From Dipylidium caninum (Eukaryota; Platyhelminthes; Cestoda; Cyclophyllidea; Dipylidiidae): a stretch of 64,000 nt of DNA. Positions 46,661 through 58,031 of the stretch are shown piece after piece. A program made the position numbers and the translations under genes. The stretch's first letter is position 1. Each line of letters starts with the position of its first letter. The notes below the pieces were generated by a model, which did no database searches, was not told the DNA's origin, and saw only the letters and a program-made list of their open reading frames with translations. The stretch spans positions 310,001 through 374,000 of the forward strand of contig QEYB01001046.1 of NCBI GenBank assembly GCA_017562135.1. The letters are read 5' to 3'.

Positions 46661-49445
46661 CGGTCGGACCTCAGTACGCCACGTTTCTTCACTGAGGAGC
46701 TACATGCGATCAAAATTACCAACGCCTGTTCTACTACCTGAAATTATAAATCGAGAGGATGGGGTGACAAGACGTCCGAGTCGCCGTGTAAAAATGGGAT
46801 TTTTCGGTCTCGTTAGTTCCCCAACTTTCACTTCCCATGCCTCGGTACGCCTCGGAAGACGCGTGATCAACCGACTCGGCAGTCTCCACCGCTGTGCACG
46901 AAGCGCGGATGCGGATTATTTTTCGGTCGTGACAGAGTCGCTTCCTTCCCTTCCGTGTGTGAGGACCAAATTTTGACATTCGCACACATCATCATTGTGA
47001 TGCGTTCGACACGAAATCATGGCTATTTACAGATAATATCGCAGCATGTTTGCTCGACAGGCGAGAATGGCGACCACAAAAACAAGTGAATGGACGAAAT
47101 GTGCTGTTTCATTCGTGTTCACGACAAGGAGGGCGGATTGACGGGAGTAAATGAGGCCCGAGGGTTGGATTGGGGCCTGAAATACTGACCGCTCTTGTTG
47201 CCACTTTAGCCGAGACGACAATAAATTTTGACAGAACATCTAACGAATGCGTAAAATCCATCCGACCAACCCCTCCTTGGACGCTCGTCTGGACGTGTTG
47301 GCAGCCTTCAGCAGATCGGGCGCAAGTCAAATGAACTGTGATAATAAAGCCCAAGTAAATTTTTGCTCATGCTTAGTATGCCACAAACATGAAAAGTCGC
47401 TGAGGCTGTGCAGAGCGCGCAAAATGACCCAAAATGAATGGTCAAAAGACGACCTATTCACCACAGAGGAACTCAAATGGGTCCGGGTGGCACTTAAAGT
47501 CACTTGATAAGACATAATGCAATTTCTCACCCATTGCAGCATTAGAATTAATGTCGGAGTGGTGGACAAGGCACTGAATCCATAGGAGCACTCGAATAAA
47601 CTCAAACATCATGTGGCTGATATGGGGAGATTCCTCGCGGCACAATGCATTATCCTCTCGTACTGGGCGGGCGCGGCGACAGAGGGAGGGCAGGCGCGGT
47701 GCCTAAGAAATCATAATTATCCACACACAGTGCAGTCCGAGTGCTTCAGCTCAATTCTTAACTGCGGTTCGTGTGTACCGCGGATGAAGCTCATTCTGCC
47801 TACTCAATGGTCATTGGTCAGAGGGAAGCGCTACACTGAATGAGGTGAGATGACTCCAATCATGATTGGGTTGCAATTGCCCTTCTCCCCCGCGAGGTGG
47901 TGGAGGCACGGCGGGGGCATGCGGATGGTCTCCCTAGTCACACCTTCAATCGGGGGGACACCTGCCTAAGTCGACGTGTCGAACTGCTCAATGGAAGGTC
48001 GAAATGCGGCGCGTCAAGCACGTGCACTTTTGTAGCCACTTCGAGGAGACTATGCAATGCACAGGTACTTCAACGTTTCACTTCACAAAATTCTCGTCTG
48101 TTTTCTTGTTAGTAAATCCGAAGGAGTCGTTGCCTCTTACCACTTTTCCCCCATTTTAGATGCATCCATAGAAATGCTCCACATTTACGTCAGCGAGGGA
48201 CATTTCCAATGTCTCGCATGAGTGAGGAATTAAGTCGAGCTGCGAAGGCTTCCACGACGAGGCCTGCGACCTCATCCTCATTTGCGTAGTCTGCAAGGCC
48301 AGCGCTGGTTATACATGCAAATGCACACAATGCATGCATTGTAGGCGGGATAAACAACTGCGAGTGAGTGGCGCGTTAAACCCGAGCACTTTAAACAGGC
48401 TGCGTGTCGGTCCACTTGTTTGGCGCGGGTTGCCTAATCAGATAGCGTGAAAGAGCTCGCAGCCCTGACGTTGTTGTGTACGGCTGCGATCTGTGCCCCG
48501 CTGCATACAGACACTCCGAGCTGCGTCATTTCGGATTCATCAAAAAAGATCCACGCTTTGGCAGTTGGTCAAGGCGAGCCCGAAAAGCATTTTGTGGTAC
48601 TTCGTAGCAGCCCTTGACTCGGTGACAGGTAGATTGTTTGAGAGGGGTGGGGGGAGGACGAGGCAAGGATTTAATGAGCTCCTGGCTCTTAACTGCACCT
48701 CTTAAGCGAACAGGACAAAACGCATTGGCGAACATACCGAAGTCCCATTTGTCTTTGGCCACCGGAATTTGTGACACCTAGCCCGAAATGAGGCACCCAT
48801 TTGTCGCGAGGAATGGACACTTTTGCTCCTGGCCGCCCTACGCTCTCCTTAAGAAGGTAACGGTGGCTCCACTGCCACTGCCCTGCGAACCACCAGATTG
48901 TAACGATGACAAGGCATGTTATTGATGGGCACAAGACAACTTGACGTCGACAGTTACCTGCATTATTGAGAATGTAGAGAAAATATACTTTCTCTATTCA
49001 TTATTTGACATTTATCAAGTAATTATACGCCAGTAGGTAAAGCGTCAAGCGGGGAGCAACAGGACTGGGAGTAAAAATTGTTCCACTTTTTCGTACCAAC
49101 AAAAAACCAGAGTAAGCGAAGATGCGTTTCTACCCCCACCTACCTCATCGCGGCCACATTGTCTCGGTGGCCCGCACACTTGTGCCCCCAGTAGCCCAAC
49201 AGCGGTCACAACCGTAGTCTCCACTCGGCTGGGTTAATGCGCCTGTCAGTACAGAAATCGCCTTCATAAGCGGATATCCTTCATTGAACGGGTGGGGCAG
49301 GAGTTCCTCCTCGCAACGACGTAGTTGCTCCGTCGATATTACTCGACTCTTATGAAATGTTGGTACGGAAACTATGAAGCGGGCGTTTTTATTTAGAATG
49401 CTTTTAACCGCGACTAAGGGAAATACATTGTAGCGTGGGCTCGAT

Positions 49446-49462
49446 ATTATTATTATTATTTA
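49446..49462. repeat. (ATT)n microsatellite
   Basis: Five ATT units in AT-rich DNA just before mariner relic A. Confidence 0.85.
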
Positions 49463-49679
49463 TAGAGCTGCTTTTCTTACTCGTTCCGTAAGTTTATTTT
49501 TTCGTCTTTATTCTAATTTAAAATTATCTATCGCGAAATCTGAATGAAAACAAAATATGCTTTACGCCTACTTTTCTTGTACGGGTTTAAACTGAATCCC
49601 TGCGCAGTTCAACCAACTTCAGGGAACATTAGTGAGGCAATTGGAGGTGAAATCCCTAATGAAAACTGCGCTCGAGGTT

Positions 49680-50027
49680 GGTTCGAAACATTACGTTCCG
49701 GCAATTGGAGTAACGTCGAAACGCCTCGCCTCGAGGGAGACCACCGTCCCATGCTGATGACGACGAGGAGGACGAAGTGGGGACAATGACTGTGGACTGC
49801 GATCTACACACACTAAACTGTTCATGAAGTTGGTTGTGAACTATCAACTGGACGACAGGATACGGTTGTGTTGAAACATCTGCGTAGGATAAAGGGGGAG
49901 GACAGAAGAGTGGACGCACAAACTGACGCAAATGAGGATGATCGGCCGACGCATCTTCGTCGCTCCCTTCGCAATACACGACTGCCGCCGTTTGTACACC
50001 AAATTGTCGTTTGTCATGAAAGTGCAT
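49680..50027 (-). pseudogene. Antisense open frame inside relic A (not a gene)
   Basis: A 124-codon - strand frame here, repeated in relic B, is the reverse shadow of the transposase sequence and of its GAC/GAG-rich part. I record it so that it is not mistaken for a conserved gene. Confidence 0.6.
49951..50004 (+). repeat. 54-bp duplicated block, first copy in relic A
   Basis: The block starts GCATCTTCGTCGCTCCCTTC and ends CACCAAAT. It appears again without change at 50139-50192, and twice in relic B (57730-57784 and 57978-58031). It encodes the transposase segment just before the first catalytic Asp. Confidence 0.9.
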
Positions 50028-50138
50028 TTCGTATGCTGGTCGAAAGGGATTTACCTAGTGCGTTGAGGAGAATAAGGCCCCAGGACACACCTTTAGGTGG
50101 AAATTTCATTACAAAAAAGCATAAAACTACAGTCGTGC

Positions 50139-50192
50139 GCATCTTCGTCGCTCCCTTCGCAATACACGACTGCCGCCGTTTGTACACCAAAT
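50139..50192 (+). repeat. 54-bp duplicated block, second copy in relic A
   Basis: Matches 49951-50004 base for base by eye. Followed by the better-preserved catalytic motif (TSDDEW). Confidence 0.9.
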
Positions 50193-50558
50193 CATCACTT
50201 CTGATGACGAGTGGATTCTGCACGATGGTCGAAAACGATCAGGTAGAAGAAATTCCTCCCCAAACACACTTCTAAGTCGAAGTTTCATCAAGAAGAAGAA
50301 CGAAAAGCTTCACTACTACCATATGGTTGAACGGCTAAGGCGTGGTCATCCATTATTCCTCCCTTCCTTTCTTCTTTCCTACCACCAGACGAAAGCACAA
50401 CAGCGTCAGCGTCCGCCTACTGTCGTGCATTAAATTGATGTGAGGCATGAGGAGAATCTTGCGAAGAAAAACAGCCTCTATTGCTCGGTGTGACATTGCT
50501 GCATGATGATAAACCGCGACGACCACATCAAGTTGCATTTATCGTTGAGGAAGTAAAT

Positions 50559-51884
50559 AACTTCCCTCCAATATCACAATTTGCTGAAATGACTTTGAAT
50601 CCTTTAATAAGCTAAATATAAACATTTTCTCTAGAAGACCATTTATGGCTTGGCCCATCGTCTCCAAAGGAAATGAATTTAGTTGGATATATTAATGTGA
50701 AAAAGTGCGCTTCTTTTATTTAAGCGGTATTCAACGCCCGTTACATAGTTTCTAATCTCTTTAAGCTGGCTCATAGTCGACTGGGACAGCCAGTTCTGCT
50801 TGCCTTAGCCTTCCTTTGGACGGGCCTCAAGACCCCTTAAAAATCCCTGAAAACCCCCGTCTTCCGCCAGCGACACTTTTGTCCATCGCGTGTGAGTTGT
50901 CCGAGGTCGACGAGGTCGCTGGCGACTTGTCCCTCCCGAAGTGGCCAAAATTCTGTTCACCGTCATGCAAAGCGTTTTGGGAGGGAGTGTGCTGCCTCTT
51001 TCGAGGAGGAAAAGAAGGAGAAATTGTTGTCTAAAATCAGTGCGAGGGGGTGATTTTTTCATATTCCTGTCCATCTGACACTTTCACTTTGACACTGTAG
51101 AGGTGATATCCTCTCTCACCGTCGTGTCACATCGTGCCCGAGGAGGTGACAGGCAACTTTCCGCTCCGCCTCCTCACCTTCGCCCTGTAGCCTGCGCATG
51201 ACAGCGTTGGGAGCTCATCCCCCAACATGAAAAGACTCAGTGAGAATACACAGACTCGGAGGGGCAACAGAGGAAAGCGTGGGAACATCACTGAAGAGCA
51301 TAAGGGCAGTTGATGAAGTCTCACATTTTTACGGGACCACTTAACTAGAGTCGCATAGGAGGATGGTGTAAAAGCAGCATAAATTACCACTCTTCCAGTA
51401 AGATTCCAGACATCTTACAAGTAGTTCGCATAAAATAAGGCGTGAGGAAATTCTTTCCGCTTCTTCCTCGAAACCCGTCAAGAGCGCTTCACCCCCATGA
51501 AGACGGGGCGTTCACAGTACTGGGAAGAATCACTCGGCCTAGACGGAGGCGCAGCCATCACCAGTCTGTCAGAGCACTCCTCCATCCATTTTTTTCAAAC
51601 AACTTGCCATTAGAACAGAAATAAGAAGCGCTACCTGCAGGTCACAGTCGAGGTGGAGTATTTTTCCAGACCCGACGCCCGTATGGGCTGCCGGCCCTAG
51701 TGTCATGTGCCGAGAGACTGGCCCCATTGGCCGCAACCACCTCACGCCCTAGTTTCCTCTTCAACACCGCCCCGCCAACGGGTGTGAGCTGTCAGCTGTG
51801 GAAGCCAGGCCCTCCTCCACCCAGCTTGTGGTGCACTGGACCGAGGCGGCGAATGTACCGAAGCGAGACACACGAGTCACTTAC
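50559..51884. other. No supported gene
   Basis: AT-rich directly after relic A, then ordinary mixed sequence. Nothing I can support. Confidence 0.5.
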
Positions 51885-51940
51885 CTTGTAAATTTCTTTT
51901 TCACCATCCACTACGGGTGTTATTACTTGGGCAAGGGAGG
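51885..51940 (-). CDS. Isolated candidate exon
   Basis: 56 nt with a pyrimidine-rich acceptor (CTCCTTCTCCCACCAAACAG) and a consensus donor (AAG|GTAAGT). Reads SLAQVITPVVDGEKEIYK, phase 1 in, phase 0 out. It could be a 5' exon of a - strand gene, but its phase does not fit the Ig exon at 44566 directly. No homology recognised. Confidence 0.3.
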
Positions 51941-52614
51941 CTGTTTGGTGGGAGAAGGAGAGTCGCGGCATTGTAAAGATCGGGGAGAGATTAATAAAAA
52001 AGCACGCAGTTTGTGGATATTAAAAGTTAACAAGAATTTTTATTACAGACTTCTCTGCACTGCACACATGCCAAAATAAATCATCCTTCGTCTTCTTCTT
52101 CGCCTCCTCCTCATCATCCTAGTAAGTACAGACTTGGGAACATGTTTGAGTGAACAAACGGGGCTATTTGTGTAGTGTCCACTCCAATTATCACTTCAGA
52201 ACCCACCCACCGTGAGGTCTTCCATCCCCTTCTCCTCTCTTCTTCCCCTGCTACACCTTCCTCCGTGCACGACAGACCTATTCATTAACACGTCTAAGCC
52301 GTCTTCAAGCGCTCCACCGATATGCATCTCTTTTGTCCACACAGGCAGCTGGGAGAGGACGGGAGGCAGAAGAAGGTGGGGCTGGAGAAGCTGAAAGGCA
52401 AAAACGTTGTTTTCTTTCTGCCTCGCTGTCTCTCACCTTCACCCGTCATTCTATGCTGTGGGGTTGGAACAAACTGTTACGAGAGCCCTCAGGAGGATGG
52501 TACTCGAGCTCGGCTTGTGTTTCTTGACAAGCCAAATTATCAACAACTATTGGTAATTGCGAATTTTAAATAATAATGAAAATTCAACGTTTTTGCAGAA
52601 AAATATGGCTTTAT
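51941..52614. other. No supported gene
   Basis: I see no exon, repeat or element beyond chance frames. Confidence 0.5.
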
Positions 52615-52920
52615 TCACTTAGGTGCCGTTCGTTCCTTGTAGATGACCTGTTGCCTTCTGTCAGGCAGTGTCATAATTCCACCTTCATAAAATTTCTCAT
52701 ATTTGACATCATAAAATTGATTTAAGTGTGATTTGGCACTAGTGGCGTCATTAAAAGTTGTGCCATCGGAAGAGTTCTTCATAGCGCGACGAAATGAGTG
52801 GCAGCATGAAGAAGGACGCACGGTCAGAGCTCCCCGACTGACGTGTCGGCGCCTCCCAGTCCAAATCATTCAATAATTTTTGACGAGTGACCAGAGTTCA
52901 CAGCAACACTTTCACGATGA
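52615..52920 (-). mobile_element. Mariner-like transposase relic C (C-terminal third)
   Basis: On the - strand, TRQKLLNDLDWEAPTR is followed by a degraded third-Asp region (SGSSDRASFF, where intact mariners have a PYSPDLAPSDYHLF-type motif). A frameshift leads to FRRAMKNSSDGTTFNDA, then SAKSHLNQFYDVKYEKFYEG and GIMTLPDRRQQVI, the standard mariner C-terminus pattern (FYxxGIxxLPxRWQxxI). The N-terminal two thirds are missing. Its orientation is opposite to relics A, B and D. Confidence 0.75.
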
Positions 52921-53849
52921 TTTGCCACTTCTGGCGGCTTCGCTCGATTTATATCTTTCATTTTGGCGAGTTGTTGAAGGTACACGTTTTAATTGATCGT
53001 CTGGTTGTCTGGTAACACTTCAAAGTGTAGATTTCCTTTTTGTAACCCCCCAGTAAGTGCAACTCCGATGGAAGGTGGTAGAATCTCTCTGCGCGATTCT
53101 TCGAGAACCTTATCATGCCGCGGCCTTTAGACTCTTCCATTGATAATCGCCAGGCTTCTCCCATACCTTCGTCTCCTCTCAGCTTGACACTATCCTTGTT
53201 GGTCGCTCACCCAACATTGTCTGCCAAACTTGGGTTTCATGAGTTGAGACTTCCTCCGCAGTGAATTCTGGCTTTTTCGAACCACTGAGGATATGTAGGA
53301 GGCAATCGGTGTGATCCGAGTTTGATTACGGTTCTAACGAGGCGTGAAATGGATGCTGGTGCCTCGAATTTTGTAATTTTAGTGGTCACCGGCATTCTGG
53401 CAAACACAAGTGACAGCAAGACAGTGCACAACCAAAAATATGGTGCACGTTGTGGTGTATTCAAGGTTCTGGGCAAAGCGGGAGGTCTTGAGTGTGGGCT
53501 GGCCGGAAGACAACCGCTTCTAGTGTGGCCCCATTTCCTTCTTCTCCCGAAATTAATCTTATCCCTGGCCAACATGGAGTAAATATGTCTTAATTGCCAT
53601 CAATGATTTTTAACATCATTAGCGCATTTAGACCTCTTCAAGATGTCACGTTGCTTCATCTTCCCCACTCCAGCCACTGTCATGTCGGAGGTGATCAAAG
53701 TGCACTTGCGCAGTATCAAGTCAAGTCCAGTCGAAGTCAGTCACCGCAGAAGCTGACAACGAAGCAGCCGAAAGGGGAAAGCGACGACTTCTGCGATACA
53801 TCTCCATTTGGTGACGGATGTGCAAGCAAAACTTAGGTCTCCCACATCG
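52921..53849. other. No supported gene
   Basis: Contains overlapping open frames on both strands (53237-53575 -, 53322-53582 +) with no recognisable domain or splice evidence. Confidence 0.45.
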
Positions 53850-54215
53850 CCCCGTCCGCATCTCCGCTCTCCTTCCCTACACTGTCTCCACCACCCCATG
53901 ATGGTGTTGCCATACACAACGCGTTCTCAGCCACGAGAGGTTTGGTTCTCTGATTACGATACACATTGCGCCATTCGCCTTGATTCTACTACGACTAAAC
54001 ACATTTGTCTCTTCGACATCTTCGCACCATCACCCACACAACTCTACGTGAGGAATTCCTCTCCTCCGTCACTGGATGGTGAGTGGAAAGTGGTTGCACT
54101 TTCCCCATTCCCTCACTTCTCACCTTAACTACGCTACTGACTTTCTGCCTCAACATTTGGCGGAACACTTGACCAAACTGCCCACATTCAAGTCGAGTCG
54201 GCTGACTGAGGCAAG
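53850..54215 (+). repeat. Diverged tandem repeat, unit 1
   Basis: Carries TCTCAGCCACGAGAGGTTTG, then CTCTACGTGAGGAATTCCTC, then CTTGACCAAACTGCCCACAT. The same three landmarks recur in order in unit 2 (54216 on). Unit length is about 365 bp. Confidence 0.65.
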
Positions 54216-54985
54216 CCGTCGTCACACCAAAGTTCTACCACCGTCTCCATCATCCACGATGGTGCTGTTACAAGCGACACCTTCTCAGCCACGAGAGGTC
54301 TGGTTCTGTGAGATGAGGTCGAGTTGAATGGAAGCGAAGAGGATGGGGAAGAGTAGAATGCAATGGAATGGAACAAAATGGAGTAGAATGGGGTGGAATA
54401 GGGCGGGGTTGGATGGCAGGTACTCTCTCCTCGTGGCCTGAAACACCTCCTCCATTTCGACCTCAGTCTAAATCGCAGCCTTAGCGTCTTCCATCCGAGG
54501 ACCTCCACTCTCCGTCTAACTAACTCACCGAATAGGGGACTGTGGAGTAGTTAAGCTGGAGACTGAGTAAGGCATCGGAACGAGGATGTTCGGATGGTTG
54601 GCTGTCTCCTTAAAACAGTAGAGCAGAAGCAGGCTGAGGTGATGGTAGTCTCGTGTCCCTCGTTGGGGTAGAAGAGACTGTCAACTTCTAACTATAGCTG
54701 CCTTATTAGTTGCAGCATTTTGCTGTTCCTTCCACACTTATTTCCTCTTATTTACCATCCACCTTGTCTTTAATACAACTATTCATCATCATTCACACAA
54801 ATCGACGCAAGGAACTCCTCTCCTCCGCCGCTGCATGGTGGGAATAGGGTCTTGGAAGTTTCTCGATTTCATCATTTCTTCTTTTGACGACGTAGCAGAT
54901 TTCTTACATTAACTTGTGGCAGAATACTTGACAAAACTGCTCACATTGGAGTGGAGTCAGCCGGTAAAGGCAAATGACCCTCACA
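54216..54985 (+). repeat. Diverged tandem repeat, unit 2, with an insertion
   Basis: Landmarks recur at about 54285 (TCTCAGCCACGAGAGGTCTG), 54800 (CGACGCAAGGAACTCCTCTC) and 54930 (TTGACAAAACTGCTCACATT). About 400 bp of unrelated DNA, including a TGGAA-rich stretch, is inserted at about 54320-54700. Confidence 0.6.
54345..54415 (+). repeat. TGGAA-type satellite-like stretch
   Basis: Degenerate TGGAA/TAGAA/TGGGG pentamers for about 70 bp, all purine-rich on the + strand, inside the insertion in tandem unit 2. Confidence 0.7.
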
Positions 54986-55050
54986 CCGAAACTGCAACGC
55001 TGTTGTGTCAGACGATCATCCAAGTGTTAGTGTGCGGCTTGTCATCCACC
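54986..55050 (+). repeat. Start of a third tandem unit (truncated)
   Basis: CTCACACCGAAACTGCAACG followed by GACGATCATCC resembles the start of unit 2 (GTCACACCAAAGTTCTACCA and the bases after it). The resemblance fades after about 60 bp. Confidence 0.4.
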
Positions 55051-56299
55051 CTACCCGCCTTTTTATCCCACCTCGACGTGGATGCTTCACGCAGTAGCAC
55101 AAAGTCCTGCCCTCTACTCCAGCTTTATTAATTTCGAACTTTAATTCAGAAAAAGAGGAATTTGTTCCTTTTCTCATTCCCTCTCATCGAGGGACCGGAG
55201 AAACTTTGTCTCATTCTCCTGCGTGTTTGTGTGTGTGGATGTGTGTGTGCAGACAAACCTCACATTGTCCTCGAAACAAACATGTATCGATGTGGTTGGA
55301 GGGCGAGAGAAGACGATCTGTCTGAGATTTTCACCTGATATCCCTGCCAAACGCGGATTTCCCTCCTCCTCTCCCCTCCCTGTCATTGTTACTCATTTTA
55401 CATCCGCATGGTACTTTTGTGGCAAAAGTTTACCTTTATTAGCATTAACTTCACCTCTTGGCACCTAGGACTAAAAGGCCTTTTTGTGGTGGAAAGACAC
55501 TCACTAAACGTTTTGAGGTAGCCCACAAGTGGCCCCAATTACTCAAGAACATCTTTGATGAAAATCATCCATAACTCCAATGAGTCGAGTGACTTCCTGT
55601 CAACTTACCTCCATTTTAAATGGCAGTGAAGATGTTCTCCGACGAAACACACTCAATTGAGCTCGAGGTGTGAACATGCTGGACTCTCACCGATGCACGA
55701 GGACGAGATTTCAGTGTCCGTCCCGCCTCGCCTCGCCTCGTCCCAATCCCAGTCCCAGTCCCAGTCCCGATGTCCACCTCTCGACTCTGGGTGACCGTCC
55801 GTCGTTTTTACTTGCTCAAGTCTTCTCTCCGAGGGGAGACGGCGTCGGACACTCCGCACGGAGTGGAATTTGTGCGCCTCGACGCGTCCGTCACCCTCAC
55901 TTTTTTTCAGAACCCCAGGATTTTGCATTTATTCCACTCGAATGTGCATGTTCGGTCAGTTCTTCTTCTCGCACCATCGGAATGGACGTGGAAAGGACTG
56001 CTTTGTCATTTTAGCCATACAATTAGTCAAACCGGTACAACTGTCCGTAGCTGGTTGGCAACTAAGTGAGTGTAAATTTTGTCAGCAGATGGATTTTATA
56101 CTTTCTTTTGTCCCCTTAACGTGTTCAAACTGCCTGATCTGTGTTTTTTTTATTGTTTGGATCTCTACTTTCATTTGGTAAGAAATGTCATAGTTTGGTT
56201 TTGTAGTTCTGTCTTTAATTCGGTTTTCAAATGGAAGAACGAGGCAAGCACTTGCTTACACTTCCATATTAGGCATCGCAGACACACAAGAAGTTATGT
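55021..56299. other. No supported gene; simple repeats
   Basis: Holds a (TG)n-like stretch at about 55226-55250 and a hexamer repeat at 55741-55768. A - strand fragment at 55610-55675 with a consensus GTAAGT donor begins with ATG, but has no partner exon or homology. Confidence 0.45.
55741..55768 (+). repeat. (CCCAGT)n hexamer repeat
   Basis: Four to five copies of CCCAGT/CCCAAT. On the - strand it yields a run of Asp-Trp dipeptides in an open frame that I regard as spurious. Confidence 0.8.
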
Positions 56300-56800
56300 G
56301 CCGCGGATGGGAATGACGCCTTGAAAGAAAAGTAGGGTCTTCAAAGGTGTAACGTAGTTTCATTGAGAAAAGCCCGACGATCTGGTCACCCATCCTGTGG
56401 AAGTCGGCGAGACCCATTTCAGCGCAGTCGACTGTCGCCTCAGAGCGTCAGAGCACAACGATGTGGTGTTGCAGAGAAGCTCAGATGCCAGTCGCACACT
56501 TGCCTCGAAGGAGAAAATTTAAAAAGGCTTTGTTACGCCAGGAAACTCGACCCTTGGATGTCTCACCAACTCACGAAAATTCGTTTGGTGTAACACACAA
56601 GCAGCATCTGCAATTCGCAACTGAAGTGTGACTAAGTTGGTCCATTTAGGGAAAAACTACGTGCTAGCGACGAAAAGTGGACGGTTGAGAACAGCGTTAA
56701 TCGGGCGTGATTGGCGGTGATTAGGGAAGATGAAACAGTCAGTCAGAAGCCTGGCGATTATCAATGGAAGAGTCTACAGACCGTGGCATCATTAGGTTCT
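56300..56800 (+). mobile_element. Mariner-like transposase relic D
   Basis: Frames recover RVFKGVT, then VVSLRKARRSGHPS (the linker ending in a GRP-like motif), VAEKLRCQSHTCLE, ARKLDPWMSHQLTK (about 56536-56577, matching the KLxKWVPHxLT motif) and RASDEKWTVENSVNRA (about 56661-56706), which keeps the first catalytic Asp in a DEKW motif. A stop and frameshifts break it, and I do not see the second and third Asp motifs. Sequence differs enough from A and B to be a separate insertion, probably of another mariner lineage. Confidence 0.7.
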
Positions 56801-57339
56801 CGAAGCCTCGCGCAGAAATACGCTACCACCTTTCACCAGAGCTGCACTTACTGGCGAACTGAGACCAAAAGCCTACTTTGCTGTTGCGCAAGCAGGAAAA
56901 CCAGAGAAAACTGGCTGTCGGGGTCAGGAGCAGTCTCATTCCGGCAGTTTGCATGACTGTTTGTCGAATGCGCTTTTACCCTTTACTGCCATCACTGGAC
57001 CCAGTGTCATCAGCGAAGCCAGACTCAGTGGAGGGCAGTCATAGTGTCCGGTGTTGTGTTGCAGTGTTGCGCTGCCACGTCTGGAAGCTCGGGAGGTTTC
57101 ATTTGCATAGGACACCAAACTCTACACTGAACAATCCACGCTTGGTGGAAATTATGAAACGGGGACTTGTGTTTTACTCTGTGTTCACCTGCGAGTCAGC
57201 GAAACACGCCTAACGTGTGCGCGACACTTTCATTTACACATGTTAAACGTTTTACTTCTACCCATTCCATATAGTTTTTCCGCCTTGGTATTCCATTTTT
57301 ATCTTTCGTGTAAATTAGATAGACTAAAAGCGATTCACC
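56801..57339. other. Between mariner relics D and B
   Basis: The 3' part of relic D or its terminal repeats should lie here, but I cannot recognise them. The frames at 56878-57213 (+) show no motif. Confidence 0.45.
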
Positions 57340-57729
57340 TCTACAATTCCTATGCGAGTTCAAATTGAATCATGGTGCAGCTTAACAAGCTTAGAGAAAC
57401 ATTTATGAAGCATACGGTGGTGGATTCACTATTGAAATTGATGCTCCATGTTGCCTCGAAACATTTCGTCTTGGCAGTGTGAGAATCATGAAGGCGCCTC
57501 GCCTCGAGGAATACCACCGACCCGTGCTGATGACGGGGAGGAGGCGGAGGAGGCGGAAGGGGAGGAAGTAAGGACGATGACTGTGAAATCCGATCCACAC
57601 ACACCCAATACGCCTGGGCCTGTGTTTAAACGTCCGCGTACGGCAAATTTGGAAACAAGTGGACTCGTACGTGCCGGGCTGACGAAGTAACCCAACAGGA
57701 GATGATCGGCCGACCACAAGAGCAGATGC

Positions 57730-57784
57730 GCATCTTCCTTGCTTCCCTCGCAATACACGACTGCCGCCGTTTTTACACCAAATT
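57730..57784 (+). repeat. 54-bp duplicated block, first copy in relic B
   Basis: Same block as at 49951 with a few substitutions and one extra base. Confidence 0.85.
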
Positions 57785-57977
57785 GTCGTTTGTCATGAAA
57801 AGTGCATTTCGTATGCTGGTCGAAAGGGATTTACCTAGTGCGTTGAGGAGAATAAGGCCCCAGGACACACCTTTAGGTGGAAATTTCATTACAAAAAAGC
57901 ATAAAATGCGGCTATCGCCATGTGTCTTCCTTTCTTCCTTCCTCCCTTCCTACAGTCGTGCATTAAATTGAAGTTAG

Positions 57978-58031
57978 GCATCTTCGTCGCTCCCTTCGCA
58001 ATACACGACTGCCGCCGTTTGTACACCAAAT
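57978..58031 (+). repeat. 54-bp duplicated block, second copy in relic B
   Basis: Same block as at 50139, with no difference seen by eye. Confidence 0.9.

Larger units (their letters stand above)
44567..49543. other. Region upstream of the Ig gene exons
   Basis: The signal-peptide exon of the Ig gene should lie here or beyond, but I could not identify it. A diverged copy of sequence around the 44.5-kb exon lies at about 46350-46660. The 158-codon + frame at 46500-46976 overlaps that duplicate and is probably not a gene. An (ATT)n run is at 49446-49462. Confidence 0.5.
49544..50558 (+). mobile_element. Mariner-like transposase relic A
   Basis: A broken DD34D transposase gene in shifting frames. 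The start ATG (49544) leads to RLLFLYGFKLN and NISEAIGGEIPNENCARGWF, then ETLRSGNWSNVETPR, which follows the mariner helix-turn-helix pattern ending in PR-GRP; GRPP is found one frame over at about 49735. Next come QDTVVLKHLRRIK (about 49855), SLRNTRLPPFVHQIV (about 49965), a second copy of that block continuing ITSDDEWILHDGRKRSG with the first catalytic Asp (about 50150-50250), and TLLHDDKPRRPHQVAF with the second catalytic Asp (about 50490-50550). The third Asp motif and C-terminus are missing. Frameshifts and an internal 54-bp duplication make it inactive. Confidence 0.8.

Noticed and set aside
46500..46976. 158-codon + strand open frame
   Set aside because: Overlaps the diverged duplicate of intron/exon sequence and has no motif.
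49656..50275. Open frames conserved between 49.7 and 57.7 kb on both strands, looking like a conserved novel gene pair
   Set aside because: Reading the other frames shows mariner transposase motifs; the conservation is that of a duplicated transposon relic.
55610..55675. - strand ATG frame ending in a consensus GTAAGT donor (MFTPRAQLSVFRRRTSSLPF)
   Set aside because: No downstream exon in matching phase was found and no family recognised.
55653..55928. - strand frame with a run of Asp-Trp dipeptides
   Set aside because: Created by the CCCAGT hexamer repeat; no other support.
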